The position numbers were made by a program, and so were the translations under genes. Below are positions 6,816 to 14,322 of a DNA stretch of 28,432 nt, in pieces. This DNA comes from Christensenella sp. UBA1750 (GTDB lineage: Bacteria; Bacillota; Clostridia; Christensenellales; UBA1750), in contig DCHO01000042.1 of assembly GCA_002315655.1 (NCBI GenBank), positions 25,379 to 53,810 of the forward strand, given 5' to 3'. Numbering within the stretch: the stretch's first letter is position 1; each line of letters begins with the position of its first letter. The notes beneath the pieces were generated by a model. The model did no database searches. It was not told the origin of the DNA and worked only from the letters and a program-made list of their open reading frames with translations.

Positions 6816-7772
6816 TTATCTGTATTTGGAAATGTACTGTTCGTAACCGACGATGCGTTCATCAAAGCGGCGATGATAGGAATAGGTGTAGGGCGTAAAG
6901 TGCTTCGTCCAGAAGCGCAGGGCAGTTGGATTCAGGGTCTCATAATCGGTGCCCAAACGGGTGCAGCCCTCCGCTTTCAGAGTGTCGCACATGAATTTAA
7001 GCAGTCCGTGTGCCGCGCCGGTGCCGCGGGCCTCTTTTGCAAAGAACGCGCCATTGATGTTGCCCATGTTCGGCACTTCGGTTAAGAGATTCTCCCCTTC
7101 GTCCCCCAATTTGATATAGCCGATGATCTTCCCGTTTTTCCGCGCCACAAAACAGCGGAAGGGCTCGTCGATCCAGTCTGTGAAAAACTGCCCCGGCGTG
7201 GGGAACAGTGCGGGAGCGGCGGCAAGATGGTCACAAAGCTGCACCTGCAAATCGTGGATTTCTTTAATGTCGTCGGTTTCCCCGAAGGTGATCCCCTCGC
7301 AATCCTGCGCTTCGATTGGCATATTAAGGTCGTATATGGCGTCGCTGCAGCGGATTCCAAAGCCGTTAAGCACAAGGCTTCTCCCGGTGATTTCATCGGA
7401 GGCGGGGCGGGACAGCGCAAGTGAGGTGATGCCTCTTTGCACCATTTCGTCCATAGCCGTGGCCATGACCTTGGAGCAGAGCTTGTCATTTTCACCGAAG
7501 GCCGTTCCGCCAAGCGGCGAGAATGCTCCGTCCTGCGTCCCGAAAAAGCCTTCAATGGGACCGAAGAATAAGGCGTAGGCGATGAGTTTTCCGTCTTCGA
7601 TAGCGGCAATGCCGAGATCATCTTCCATCAACTCCCGCAAAACGTTATGGAGTTTTTCTTTTACATTGTCAAGGCATAAAACCGGGCACTTTTCCTGCTC
7701 TCTTGCAAGCTCTTGAATGCCCAACTCCACAGCCGCAGAAATATATTTTTCCGTAAATTTCGTAATCAGCAT
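6816..7772 (-). CDS. GNAT-family N-acetyltransferase
   Basis: A 318-residue protein, long enough for two GNAT-like halves. The N-terminal half (about 1-150) contains LMEDDLGIAAIEDGKLIAYALFFGPI. The C-terminal half (about 165-318) contains RKNGKIIGYIKLGDEG and the acetyl-CoA loop region FFAKEARGTGAAHGLLKFMC, ending with YETLNPTALRFW, which is typical of acetyltransferases acting on small molecules. The ATG at 7772 has GGGAGGG about 9 bases upstream. A longer in-frame reading to 7892 lacks that site and lies inside rsgA. It overlaps the rsgA stop by 7 bases, so translation is probably coupled. The substrate is unknown. Confidence 0.85.
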   Translation of the reverse strand: MLITKFTEKYISAAVELGIQELAREQEKCPVLCLDNVKEKLHNVLRELMEDDLGIAAIEDGKLIAYALFFGPIEGFFGTQDGAFSPLGGTAFGENDKLCSKVMATAMDEMVQRGITSLALSRPASDEITGRSLVLNGFGIRCSDAIYDLNMPIEAQDCEGITFGETDDIKEIHDLQVQLCDHLAAAPALFPTPGQFFTDWIDEPFRCFVARKNGKIIGYIKLGDEGENLLTEVPNMGNINGAFFAKEARGTGAAHGLLKFMCDTLKAEGCTRLGTDYETLNPTALRFWTKHFTPYTYSYHRRFDERIVGYEQYISKYR

Positions 7773-8734
7773 CTTGATCTGTCCCTCCCTTTGAGCTTTG
7801 TAGCCCAGGTGTTTTCCTCCTGCATCCTTGTGTATAAGTGCCAGCGTTCCTGCGACAGGCTGCCGTTTTTCAGGGCTTCCTGCACGGCGCACCCCTTATC
7901 GCTGCCGTGGCGGCAGTTGGAAAAGCAGCATTGCGAAATGAGGTCTTTGATGTCGTCAAACATTTCGTCAATGCCATTTTCGGCTTCCATCATCCCCAAT
8001 TCGCGCATTCCCGGCATATCCATGATTGTTACACCGTTGTCCAGCACGAACAGGTTTCTTGTGGTGGTGGTGTGTCGCCCGCGCCCGTCCGCTTCCCGGA
8101 TGGCGGAGGTCTTCATCACCTCGCGCCCGGCCAAAGTGTTGAGCAGCGTGGACTTGCCCACCCCGGAGGACCCCAAGAGAATGACGGTCTTTCCGGGCAC
8201 AAGCAGGGGAAGCAGCTGTTCCATACCTCGGTGCTCCACGGCGGAAACGGCATAAACCAGCACTTTTCTGTCAAGGGCTTTGACCTGCTCAATATAAGTC
8301 TCCGTATTTTCACACAGGTCGGCTTTGGTCAGGATGACCACCGGCTGTGCGCCGCTTTGGAGGGTCAAAGAGACATAGCGGGCAATGCGCCCCAATGCAA
8401 AGTTCTGATTGAGGGAAGTAAGAATAAAAACATCGTCAAAGTTCGCCGCGATAGGCTGGGTCTTCATGGTCTTGACATAGCCATCGGCGTGCCCGGAGCG
8501 ATCCGGGCGGGAGAGATAGTTCCTGCGGGGCTGCACCTCCGTGATGAGAGAATCCCCCGCTTCATTGCGCAGGAGGGTTACATAATCCCCGATCACGGGC
8601 AGCGTTCCGTTCTTTTTGATAAAGTTGCCCTTTGTGCGGGCTGTCAGGGTTTCCCCGTCACACAGAACCTCATAAACGTCCTTGTTCACGGAAGAAATGC
8701 GTGCGTTTAATGTGTTGTTTTCAGTTGTCGGCAT
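7766..8734 (-). CDS. rsgA: Ribosome small-subunit-dependent GTPase RsgA (YjeQ)
   Basis: A 322-residue circularly permuted GTPase that helps mature the 30S decoding centre. An N-terminal OB fold (about 1-75, with VIGDYVTLLR) comes first. The G motifs follow in permuted order: TKAD (G4), then GSSGVGKST (G1), then DMPGMRELG (G3). The C-terminal zinc knuckle is visible as CCFSNCRHGSDKGCAV, with the C-x4-C-x-H-x5-C type ligands. The ATG at 8734 follows AAGGAG by about 7 bases. A TTG start five codons earlier would place the ribosome site inside the coding frame. It lies between a 59-residue membrane protein gene and a GNAT gene. Confidence 0.96.
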   Translation of the reverse strand: MPTTENNTLNARISSVNKDVYEVLCDGETLTARTKGNFIKKNGTLPVIGDYVTLLRNEAGDSLITEVQPRRNYLSRPDRSGHADGYVKTMKTQPIAANFDDVFILTSLNQNFALGRIARYVSLTLQSGAQPVVILTKADLCENTETYIEQVKALDRKVLVYAVSAVEHRGMEQLLPLLVPGKTVILLGSSGVGKSTLLNTLAGREVMKTSAIREADGRGRHTTTTRNLFVLDNGVTIMDMPGMRELGMMEAENGIDEMFDDIKDLISQCCFSNCRHGSDKGCAVQEALKNGSLSQERWHLYTRMQEENTWATKLKGRDRSRC

Positions 8735-8782
8735 GGATGACTCCTTCAAATCATTTTTATCCTGCCGAACAATGTTGTCATC

Positions 8783-8962
8783 TTAGTATTGCTGTGCCTT
8801 TTTGCTGCGGCGCAGCGCACAAATGACCAATACGGCAGAAATCAGAAGCAGAATGATCCCGGCACCGATGCAGATGATGGCGCCGTCGTAGAGAAAACTG
8901 AGCTTGCCGGTCATGGTTTCCGGCATATAGGAATTAAGCAGCGAAAAGATGAATTCTTTCAT
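8783..8962 (-). CDS. Small single-pass membrane protein (59 residues)
   Basis: A short open frame, MKEFIFSLLNSYMPETMTGK... ending RRSKKAQQY, with a GGAGG site 8 bases before the ATG and a strong promoter at 9016-9043. It has a 25-residue hydrophobic segment (about 28-50, AIICIGAGIILLLISAVLVI) followed by a basic tail, which predicts N-out/C-in orientation. Codon choice and regulatory signals make it a real gene despite its size. The stop lies 48 bases before the rsgA start. Function is unknown. The general shape resembles small accessory subunits of membrane complexes such as OadG, but no motif proves that. Confidence 0.75.
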   Translation of the reverse strand: MKEFIFSLLNSYMPETMTGKLSFLYDGAIICIGAGIILLLISAVLVICALRRSKKAQQY

Positions 8963-9015
8963 TGCGATCGCCTCCGAATCTCAATGGAGCATATAACTCC
9001 ACGTTATTATCTTTA

Positions 9016-9043
9016 AGTATAGCACTTTTCCCTGACTTTGCAA
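9016..9043 (-). promoter_or_regulatory. Promoter of the small membrane protein-rsgA-GNAT operon
   Basis: On the minus strand TTGCAA and TATACT are separated by 16 bases, with transcription expected near 9009. It is back to back with the tetR promoter, 19 bases away. Confidence 0.8.
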
Positions 9044-9062
9044 ATAAAATGTTGCACTGACC

Positions 9063-9091
9063 TTGACGGAAAATGCCGGGGCAAGTAAAAT
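9063..9091 (+). promoter_or_regulatory. Promoter of the tetR-transporter operon
   Basis: TTGACG and TAAAAT are separated by 17 bases. An imperfect dyad, CTTGAC near 9062 with GGCAAG near 9080, spans the core promoter and could be the TetR operator. That last point is weak. Confidence 0.75.
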
Positions 9092-9117
9092 GGAACTGAT
9101 AAGGAGTGTGAAGGAAA

Positions 9118-9813
9118 GTGCGAAAAGGCGAGAGACGAAAAGAACAGATTCTGGACATAGCCCAGCACCTGTTCTGCGAACAGGGCTACGACAGGACAAG
9201 CCTCGACGAACTGCTGTCCGCTCTCTCTCTTTCCAAGGGCGGATTTTACCACCACTTCATCTCCAAAGAACACCTGCTTATCGAAATCTGCCGGAAGAAG
9301 GCGCAGGAGACCGCACAAAGAGCGAACCAAGCCGTAAACCTATGCAGCGGTTCCTGGGCGGAGAAGTTCAACGCGCTGTTTGACGCTTACGGACTTATGG
9401 ATGCGCAGGATGCGGATTTTATGGGGTTGATGATGACGATCCCCGACAGCATTGTCCGGGACAGACTGAAAAAAGAACTGTCCGCTCAAATGCTGCCGCT
9501 GCTGCAAGACATCGTTTTATCCGGCGCGTCCGCCGGGGAATTTGCGACACCTTACCCGGAAGGCACGGCGGAGCTGATTCTGCAGCTTGGCGTCAGCTTT
9601 TCGGACACCATTTCCGCTGCCCTCTGCGGTGCGGAAGAAACCCTGAACACAGCAAAAATCCTATCCGATTTAGAGCTTTACCGTTACGCCATCGAGCAGG
9701 TCTTAGGCGCACCCTACGGAAGCATTGTCCTTTATGAACTGCGCCCCATGACCGAAAGCCTGCAAAGGATATTTGACAAAAGACAAAAACGATCACCCGG
9801 AGGACAGAAATGA
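9118..9813 (+). CDS. TetR/AcrR-family transcriptional regulator
   Basis: A 231-residue regulator using a GTG start. AAGGAG lies 11 bases upstream and AAGGAA immediately before it, so the start is plausible but not perfectly spaced. The N-terminal helix-turn-helix is clear at residues 6-52: RRKEQILDIAQHLFCEQGYD, then TSLDELLSALSLSKGGFYHHF and SKEHLL. The rest is the helical ligand and dimer region. Its stop overlaps the start of the AI-2E-type transporter by four bases, and it has its own promoter. This layout fits an autoregulated repressor whose ligand is moved by the transporter. The ligand is unknown. Confidence 0.92.
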   Translation: MRKGERRKEQILDIAQHLFCEQGYDRTSLDELLSALSLSKGGFYHHFISKEHLLIEICRKKAQETAQRANQAVNLCSGSWAEKFNALFDAYGLMDAQDADFMGLMMTIPDSIVRDRLKKELSAQMLPLLQDIVLSGASAGEFATPYPEGTAELILQLGVSFSDTISAALCGAEETLNTAKILSDLELYRYAIEQVLGAPYGSIVLYELRPMTESLQRIFDKRQKRSPGGQK

Positions 9814-10952
9814 AACAGCAATCCCACATGATGCGGCGCGCCCTGTTCATGATCGCCTTTGCAGGGCTCACATTGGGCATCGTTCTGTATTGGAAGAATC
9901 TCATCGGGCTTTGGAGCACCATTCAGCGCATCTGCCGCCCCATTATCATCGCCATTGTAATTTCCTTTTTCGTAAATCTCCCCATGTACCGCTTTGAGCA
10001 GCTGCTCCAAATCATATTCAGAAAGTCGAAAATGAAGCACAAGGAAGGCTTCTGCCGCACCTTGGGTATGATCTTTGCATTCCTGCTGATGATCGGCATC
10101 ATCACCTTCGTGTTCTATATGCTGCTGCCCCAGCTCAAAGAGAGCATAAAAGTGCTCATTTCCAATCTGGGCAGTTACAAAGATACCATCGTTGCCTTTG
10201 CCTGTGAGTATTTCCCTGATTGGGAGCTCGACACCCTCATCAACGACAAGTACGCCGAGCTCATCAAAAACATCCCGACCCTGGTTTCGGACAACATCCC
10301 CAAGCTCTTTACCTTCACCGCACAGGCAACCTCCACCATTGCGGATGTGGTCATTGCTATCTTCATGTCCTTCTATCTGCTCATCAGCAAAGAAAAACTG
10401 TTCCGGCAGGGAAAGACGCTGATTAAAACCTATTTGCCAAAACGTGCCGACAAAATACTGGAAATCTGCTCCCTGCTGGCGCAGAAATTCCGCAAATTCT
10501 TAGGCGGTCAGCTCATTGAGGCGCTGATCTTGGGCGCACTGACCTTCATCGGCATGACGGTACTGCGTCTCCCCTATTCACCGCTGGTTTCCACGCTTGT
10601 CTGCGTTACGGCGGTTATACCCATCTTTGGCGCCTTCATCGGCATTATCGTTTCCGCGCTGCTCATTCTGATGGTGAATCCCACACAGGCCATCATTTTC
10701 ACGGTCTTCCTAATCGTTTTGCAGCAGATCGAAGGGAATGTCATTTATCCCCGCGTGGTTGGCGATTCCATCGGGCTTTCCGGGCTGTGGGTGCTTGTGG
10801 CCGTTGTGGTAGGCGGCGGGCTGTTCGGTATTCCCGGTATCTTTGTGGGAATCCCCATTATGAGCGCGGTATATGAGCTTCTGCGTCGGGATGTGCGGCG
10901 AAAGGAAGAACATAAAAGTTCATCGGAGGAAAACGAGGAGCATGAAGAGTAG
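9810..10952 (+). CDS. AI-2E family transporter (UPF0118)
   Basis: A 380-residue polytopic membrane protein. Hydrophobic segments are seen near residues 9-28, 34-56, 86-108 and 170-190, with a cluster of further helices from about 240 to 355. The C-terminal signatures include GQLIEALILGALTFIGM, VTAVIPIFGAFIG and QQIEGNVIYPRVVGDSIGLS, with GLFGIPGIFVGIP close behind. These are diagnostic of the family, whose members export autoinducer-2 or run as ion antiporters. The tail is short and acidic (SSSEENEEHEE). It is translationally coupled to tetR (ATGA) and its 3' end overlaps the next gene by 11 bases. The substrate cannot be deduced. Confidence 0.93.
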   Translation: MKQQSHMMRRALFMIAFAGLTLGIVLYWKNLIGLWSTIQRICRPIIIAIVISFFVNLPMYRFEQLLQIIFRKSKMKHKEGFCRTLGMIFAFLLMIGIITFVFYMLLPQLKESIKVLISNLGSYKDTIVAFACEYFPDWELDTLINDKYAELIKNIPTLVSDNIPKLFTFTAQATSTIADVVIAIFMSFYLLISKEKLFRQGKTLIKTYLPKRADKILEICSLLAQKFRKFLGGQLIEALILGALTFIGMTVLRLPYSPLVSTLVCVTAVIPIFGAFIGIIVSALLILMVNPTQAIIFTVFLIVLQQIEGNVIYPRVVGDSIGLSGLWVLVAVVVGGGLFGIPGIFVGIPIMSAVYELLRRDVRRKEEHKSSSEENEEHEE

Positions 10953-11511
10953 GCAAAACTTTATCTTCCACGGCAAGGAAGCTGCGCTGAACATCGACTA
11001 TCAGCCTAACCCCGGCAAGGAAGCCTCCGGGTTTACCGTTTTGTCGCTCCCTTTTCCGCAGGAGTTTTGCGTTGGCTATCCCATGCTGCAAGCCGATGTG
11101 GATGCGCAAAATCTATGTGGCTACGAGCGGTTTTGCGGCTTCATCCAGATTCTGCACTTTGAAGTGATGTTGGAGGACGGCAGCACACAGGAGTTTTTCT
11201 ACCGGGATGTTTCGGAGGAAATGGCGAACGCCTCCCTTCCCTATTTTGCCATCGGTTATCCTGCCTCCTTATTTGACGCGCCCTGCCACAACCTGCAAAA
11301 AGGACAGAAGCATCTGCGCTGGACGGCCTTCACTGCTCTTGTGGAGATGCCGATTGCACATATCAATGATAATGAGACCCGCTTTCTCTCCGGCTTTTGC
11401 TGGGGCTATGAGGAGGGCACAGGCGGCATTGAAAGCAATCTGCCGCTGAAACCCATAACAAAGGAAAACTTTCAAATTGTTGCAAAAAAGGTCGATCTGA
11501 CCATTTATTAG
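10942..11511 (+). CDS. Uncharacterised soluble protein, third gene of the tetR operon
   Basis: A 189-residue protein without a recognised domain. No signal peptide or membrane segment is apparent. It is rich in aromatic residues and has several Cys (for example FCGFIQ, SGFCWGYEEG). The ATG at 10942 is chosen because its frame stays open and purine-rich GAGGAAAACGAGGAG precedes it. The strongest GGAGG is about 12 bases away, so expression may depend on coupling to the transporter gene, which it overlaps by 11 bases. Being in the operon suggests a role tied to the transporter's substrate, but that is only context. Confidence 0.65.
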   Translation: MKSRQNFIFHGKEAALNIDYQPNPGKEASGFTVLSLPFPQEFCVGYPMLQADVDAQNLCGYERFCGFIQILHFEVMLEDGSTQEFFYRDVSEEMANASLPYFAIGYPASLFDAPCHNLQKGQKHLRWTAFTALVEMPIAHINDNETRFLSGFCWGYEEGTGGIESNLPLKPITKENFQIVAKKVDLTIY

Positions 11512-11526
11512 GCAAGGAGGAAACCC

Positions 11527-11622
11527 ACGGCAATCGAAGTCTTCCTTTAACTCGCCTTCAACGGCAACTGCAAGGAAGACATTGATTCGCACATTGCGGC
11601 CTTTGGTGCTACATCCGGATGC
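11527..11622 (+). pseudogene. Remnant of a PhnB-like VOC-family gene
   Basis: A perfect ribosome site AAGGAGG (11514-11520) is followed not by ATG but by ACG. Reading from there gives AIEVFL, a stop, then LAFNGNCKEDIDSHIAAFGA, which closely resembles the opening of PhnB/glyoxalase-superfamily proteins (M-A-I-E-V-x-L-x-F-N-G-N-C-x-E-A-x-x-F-Y-x-x-V-F-G). Similarity ends near 11620 at TSG, and the remaining about 100 codons are gone. Start-codon loss, an in-frame stop and 3' truncation make it a dead gene at the end of the tetR operon. A glyoxalase-fold partner may once have been part of that operon. Confidence 0.7.
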
Positions 11623-11660
11623 TCACCTGCCCCAATCCGGTTTACGGAAAATAACCACAA

Positions 11661-11705
11661 AAATCGTCTGATCGTTCAGATTATTTCTGCACTTTCAGAC
11701 GATTT
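11661..11705. terminator. Bidirectional terminator between the tetR operon and the YitT-family gene
   Basis: An 11-bp stem, AAATCGTCTGA (11661-11671) with TCAGACGATTT (11695-11705), is followed on the plus strand by a T-rich run and on the minus strand by GATTTTTG. Its right arm overlaps the last codons of the minus-strand gene ending at 11681. Confidence 0.7.
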
Positions 11706-12343
11706 TTTGCTTTAATTCTGTCTTTCAGTTTGATTGGGAGCTTCGCACGTTCAATGATGCCGATAAGCTGCCCGGAAAGCACCACTGTCAGCAGCGAATA
11801 GGCGATGCGTTTGGGTGGAATGTAGGAAAGTGAGGCCAACAGCACAACCACATCGGAAATCAGGTACACCCGTTCGAGTTTGATGTTCCACACCCGATTA
11901 AACACCAGCGCAATGGTATCGTCCCCACCGGGTGCGCACTCCCCGCGCAACGAAAGACCGACGCCGACACCCACAAAGAGCGCACCCAAGATAGCGGAAA
12001 ACAGCGGATGCTGCGCAAGAGACGGCCACAGCCTCGGATATTGCTCAAAGCACCAATAGGAAAGCGAATAAGCGCCGCAGCCGATGACGGAATACAGGAT
12101 AAACTGCCACCCCAGCACTTTCAGTCCGATGATGTAGCAGGTTCCGTCGATGAGCACAGAGCTGACCGCCGGGGAAATACCCAGCCAATGCTCCAACAAA
12201 AGCTGCAAGCCCAGCACGCCACCCTCGGTTATGTCGGAGATAGAATGTACCTGATACAGCCCGAAGGCCAGTATAATGTCGCCGATAACTGCATAAGCGA
12301 CTTTTTTCCAATCCAATTTAAACTTTTTCAAATAAACCACCAC
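11681..12343 (-). CDS. YitT-family membrane protein (DUF161)
   Basis: A 220-residue protein with about five hydrophobic segments (near 14-33, 56-75, 79-98, 112-131 and 155-195). The family's conserved GG[ST]D-like loop appears as CAPGGDDTIALVFNR, and ITEGGVLGLQLLLEHWLGIS matches the first repeat. It lacks the C-terminal DUF2179 domain many YitT proteins carry and ends in a basic tail. The start is uncertain. The GTG at 12343 has no good ribosome site, whereas a TTG four codons in (MKKFKLDWKK) has GGTGG 5 bases upstream. The function of the family is not established. Confidence 0.82.
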   Translation of the reverse strand: MVVYLKKFKLDWKKVAYAVIGDIILAFGLYQVHSISDITEGGVLGLQLLLEHWLGISPAVSSVLIDGTCYIIGLKVLGWQFILYSVIGCGAYSLSYWCFEQYPRLWPSLAQHPLFSAILGALFVGVGVGLSLRGECAPGGDDTIALVFNRVWNIKLERVYLISDVVVLLASLSYIPPKRIAYSLLTVVLSGQLIGIIERAKLPIKLKDRIKAKNRLKVQK

Positions 12344-12391
12344 ACAAGCATGAGATTAGAGGTACTATATCACATTCCTCTCTGTTTTGTC

Positions 12392-12429
12392 AAAAAAGAC
12401 ACCCTCCCACGCATTTGTGAGAAGGTGTC
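12392..12429 (-). terminator. Intrinsic terminator of ilvE
   Basis: On the minus strand GACACCTTCTCAC pairs with GTGGGAGGGTGTC (13 bp with two wobbles) around a 6-nt loop and is followed by TTTTTT. Confidence 0.88.
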
Positions 12430-12443
12430 TGTGCTTTTGTTCC

Positions 12444-13514
12444 TTAGAAATCCAGCTTCATGGACCAGCCGAAGGGATCTTCGAGCTTGCCGTACTGGAT
12501 ACCGGTCAGGGTATCATAGAGCTGCTGGGAAATCTTGCCGATGCTGCCGTCGCCGACCTGCACCTTGTCTTCGCCCAGGCAGAACTCGCCGACGGGAGAA
12601 ATGACGGCGGCGGTGCCGGAGCCGAACGCCTCGGTCATGTGGCCATTCTTGGCGGTCTCCATGACCTCATCAATGGAGATGAGGCGTTCTTCCACGGTGT
12701 AGCCGAGCTTGCGTCCCAGCTTGATGACGGAATCTCTTGTGATGCCGGGCAGGATGGAACCGCGAAGCGGCGGGGTGACGATGGTATTGTCAATGACGAA
12801 GAACATATTCATCGCACCGACTTCTTCGATGTACTTGCGCTCCACAGCATCCAGCCACAGCACCTGAGAATAACCCTTCTGGGCGGCGTGCTCACCGGCA
12901 TAGATGGAGGCAGCGTAGTTGGCGGCAGCCTTGGTAAAGCCGATGCCGCCGCGGGCAGCGCGGACATATTCATCCTCAACGTAGATCTTGACGGGCTTCA
13001 AGCCTTCGGCATAGTAAGCGCCGACGGGAGAGAGGATGATGAAGAACAGATAGGTATGAGAGGCGTGAACGCCTAAGAACACATCGGTGGCAACCATGGT
13101 GGGACGAATGTAAAGAGAGGTGCCGGGAGCGGTGGGAATCCAGTCCTTCTCCACCTCGATGAGCTTTTTCAGACCTTCGAGTGCCAATTCCTCGTCCAGC
13201 GCGGGCATGGACAGACGCTCGGCAGAGCGAGAGGCGCGGGCGAAGTTGTCGCAGGGACGATAGAGACGCACGCCGTCCACGGCGTTGTACGCCTTCATGC
13301 CCTCAAAGAAGGCCTGACCGTAGTGGATAAAGGTGGTGGCGGGGTCAAAGGAGAAGTTCTCGTAGGGGCGAACCTGCGGATCGTACCAACCCTTCTCGGT
13401 GCTGTAAAGCATGGTGAACATATAATCGGTGAAGATTTTGCCGAAGCCCAGCTTGGTCTGATCGGTGGGCTTTTCCTTCAGCACTTCACGCTTGATAAAC
13501 TTGATTTCCTGCAT
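12444..13514 (-). CDS. ilvE: Branched-chain amino acid aminotransferase
   Basis: A 356-residue fold-type IV PLP enzyme of the long (eukaryotic/Firmicutes-like) subfamily. It interconverts Leu, Ile and Val with their 2-oxo acids using glutamate/2-oxoglutarate. The PLP-binding Lys lies in VERKYIEEVGAMNMFFV, and the family features FGKIFTDYMF, HYGQAFFEGMKAY and LPGITRDSVI are in order. The C-terminal EAFGSGTAAVISPVG contributes to cofactor-phosphate binding. It is monocistronic, with a near-consensus promoter at 13553-13581 and a strong terminator after it. No T-box or leader peptide is visible in the short leader, so amino-acid control is not apparent. Confidence 0.96.
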   Translation of the reverse strand: MQEIKFIKREVLKEKPTDQTKLGFGKIFTDYMFTMLYSTEKGWYDPQVRPYENFSFDPATTFIHYGQAFFEGMKAYNAVDGVRLYRPCDNFARASRSAERLSMPALDEELALEGLKKLIEVEKDWIPTAPGTSLYIRPTMVATDVFLGVHASHTYLFFIILSPVGAYYAEGLKPVKIYVEDEYVRAARGGIGFTKAAANYAASIYAGEHAAQKGYSQVLWLDAVERKYIEEVGAMNMFFVIDNTIVTPPLRGSILPGITRDSVIKLGRKLGYTVEERLISIDEVMETAKNGHMTEAFGSGTAAVISPVGEFCLGEDKVQVGDGSIGKISQQLYDTLTGIQYGKLEDPFGWSMKLDF

Positions 13515-13552
13515 AAATGAATCCTTCCTTCCTGCATTTTGGTTATGTGTGT

Positions 13553-13581
13553 ATCATACTCTACCCTATTCTCAATGTCAA
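13553..13581 (-). promoter_or_regulatory. Promoter of ilvE
   Basis: On the minus strand a perfect TTGACA and TATGAT are separated by 17 bases, about 40 bases upstream of the ilvE ATG. Confidence 0.88.
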
Positions 13582-13608
13582 CCGCAATCTACGGAATATC
13601 GCAACATT

Positions 13609-14322
13609 TTAGGGTAAATTGTCTGTATTGTTCGATTCCAACTGTTGCTTTTGCCGCCGCTTCCAGCACATGAAACCGTAGCCGTCGTGGAGCAGAAACA
13701 TGGAAAAGCAGATGATGACGGAAATGTATTCCGTGTTCTGTCGGGTTGCCAATGCCCACAAAACGATGAGCACAATGTCGTTGAAAAAGTAAGCAAGGGC
13801 AAAATAGGGACTGCGTTTTGCCGTGAGCAGAACGGCAAGAAATGAAGTGGTGATGGAAAAGGTGCTGGGAATTAAGTTTGCAGTGTTGAAAAAGCGCAGT
13901 ACAAAGTAGAAAATGACCGTGACGACAACGGTCAGCGCGCTCATCCAAAGCCAGTCCTTTTTTGTGGTAACACCAACCGCGACCTCTGATTTTTTGCCTT
14001 CAAAGGGATGTTTCAGCCACGCGACAAGGGCGATGAGCGCCATTGGCATGGACATACAGACATAGGTGATGAGCTCCCCATAATAGCGGAAACTCCATGA
14101 AATGACGGCATACAGGACGCAGAACACCACCATGAGCACCTGACCGATAGGATTTCCTTTGGCGCAGAAGATGAGAGCGGTTACGCCGATCAACGAGGAG
14201 ACAAAGTTCAGCACACTGGTTGAGCCGAACAGAATGTAGGCCGCGATGATGACGCCCATGGAGCCCAGCCACAGCGCATATTCCTCCGGGGTAAAGTATT
14301 TCAGCTTCTCTTTTGTGTTCAT
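13609..14322 (-). CDS. pnuC: Nicotinamide riboside/mononucleotide transporter, PnuC family
   Basis: A 237-residue membrane protein with about seven hydrophobic segments. The Firmicutes PnuC pattern is recognisable: LNFVSSLIGVTALIFCAKGN near the N-terminus and YFALAYFFNDIVLIVLWALA followed by ISVIICFSMFLLHDGYGF and CWKRR at the end. PnuC facilitates diffusion of nicotinamide riboside, which is then trapped by phosphorylation. It is the last gene of the minus-strand operon and overlaps the esterase stop by four bases. A lipoprotein nucleoside hydrolase is in the same operon. No strong terminator follows, so transcription may run into ilvE. Other small vitamin transporters of this fold (thiamine, riboflavin) are the main alternative. 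Confidence 0.75.
   Translation of the reverse strand: MNTKEKLKYFTPEEYALWLGSMGVIIAAYILFGSTSVLNFVSSLIGVTALIFCAKGNPIGQVLMVVFCVLYAVISWSFRYYGELITYVCMSMPMALIALVAWLKHPFEGKKSEVAVGVTTKKDWLWMSALTVVVTVIFYFVLRFFNTANLIPSTFSITTSFLAVLLTAKRSPYFALAYFFNDIVLIVLWALATRQNTEYISVIICFSMFLLHDGYGFMCWKRRQKQQLESNNTDNLP

Noticed and set aside
13515..13608. T-box or leader-peptide control of ilvE
   Set aside because: The leader after the predicted transcript start is only about 30 bases, with no T-box sequence, codon run or attenuator hairpin.
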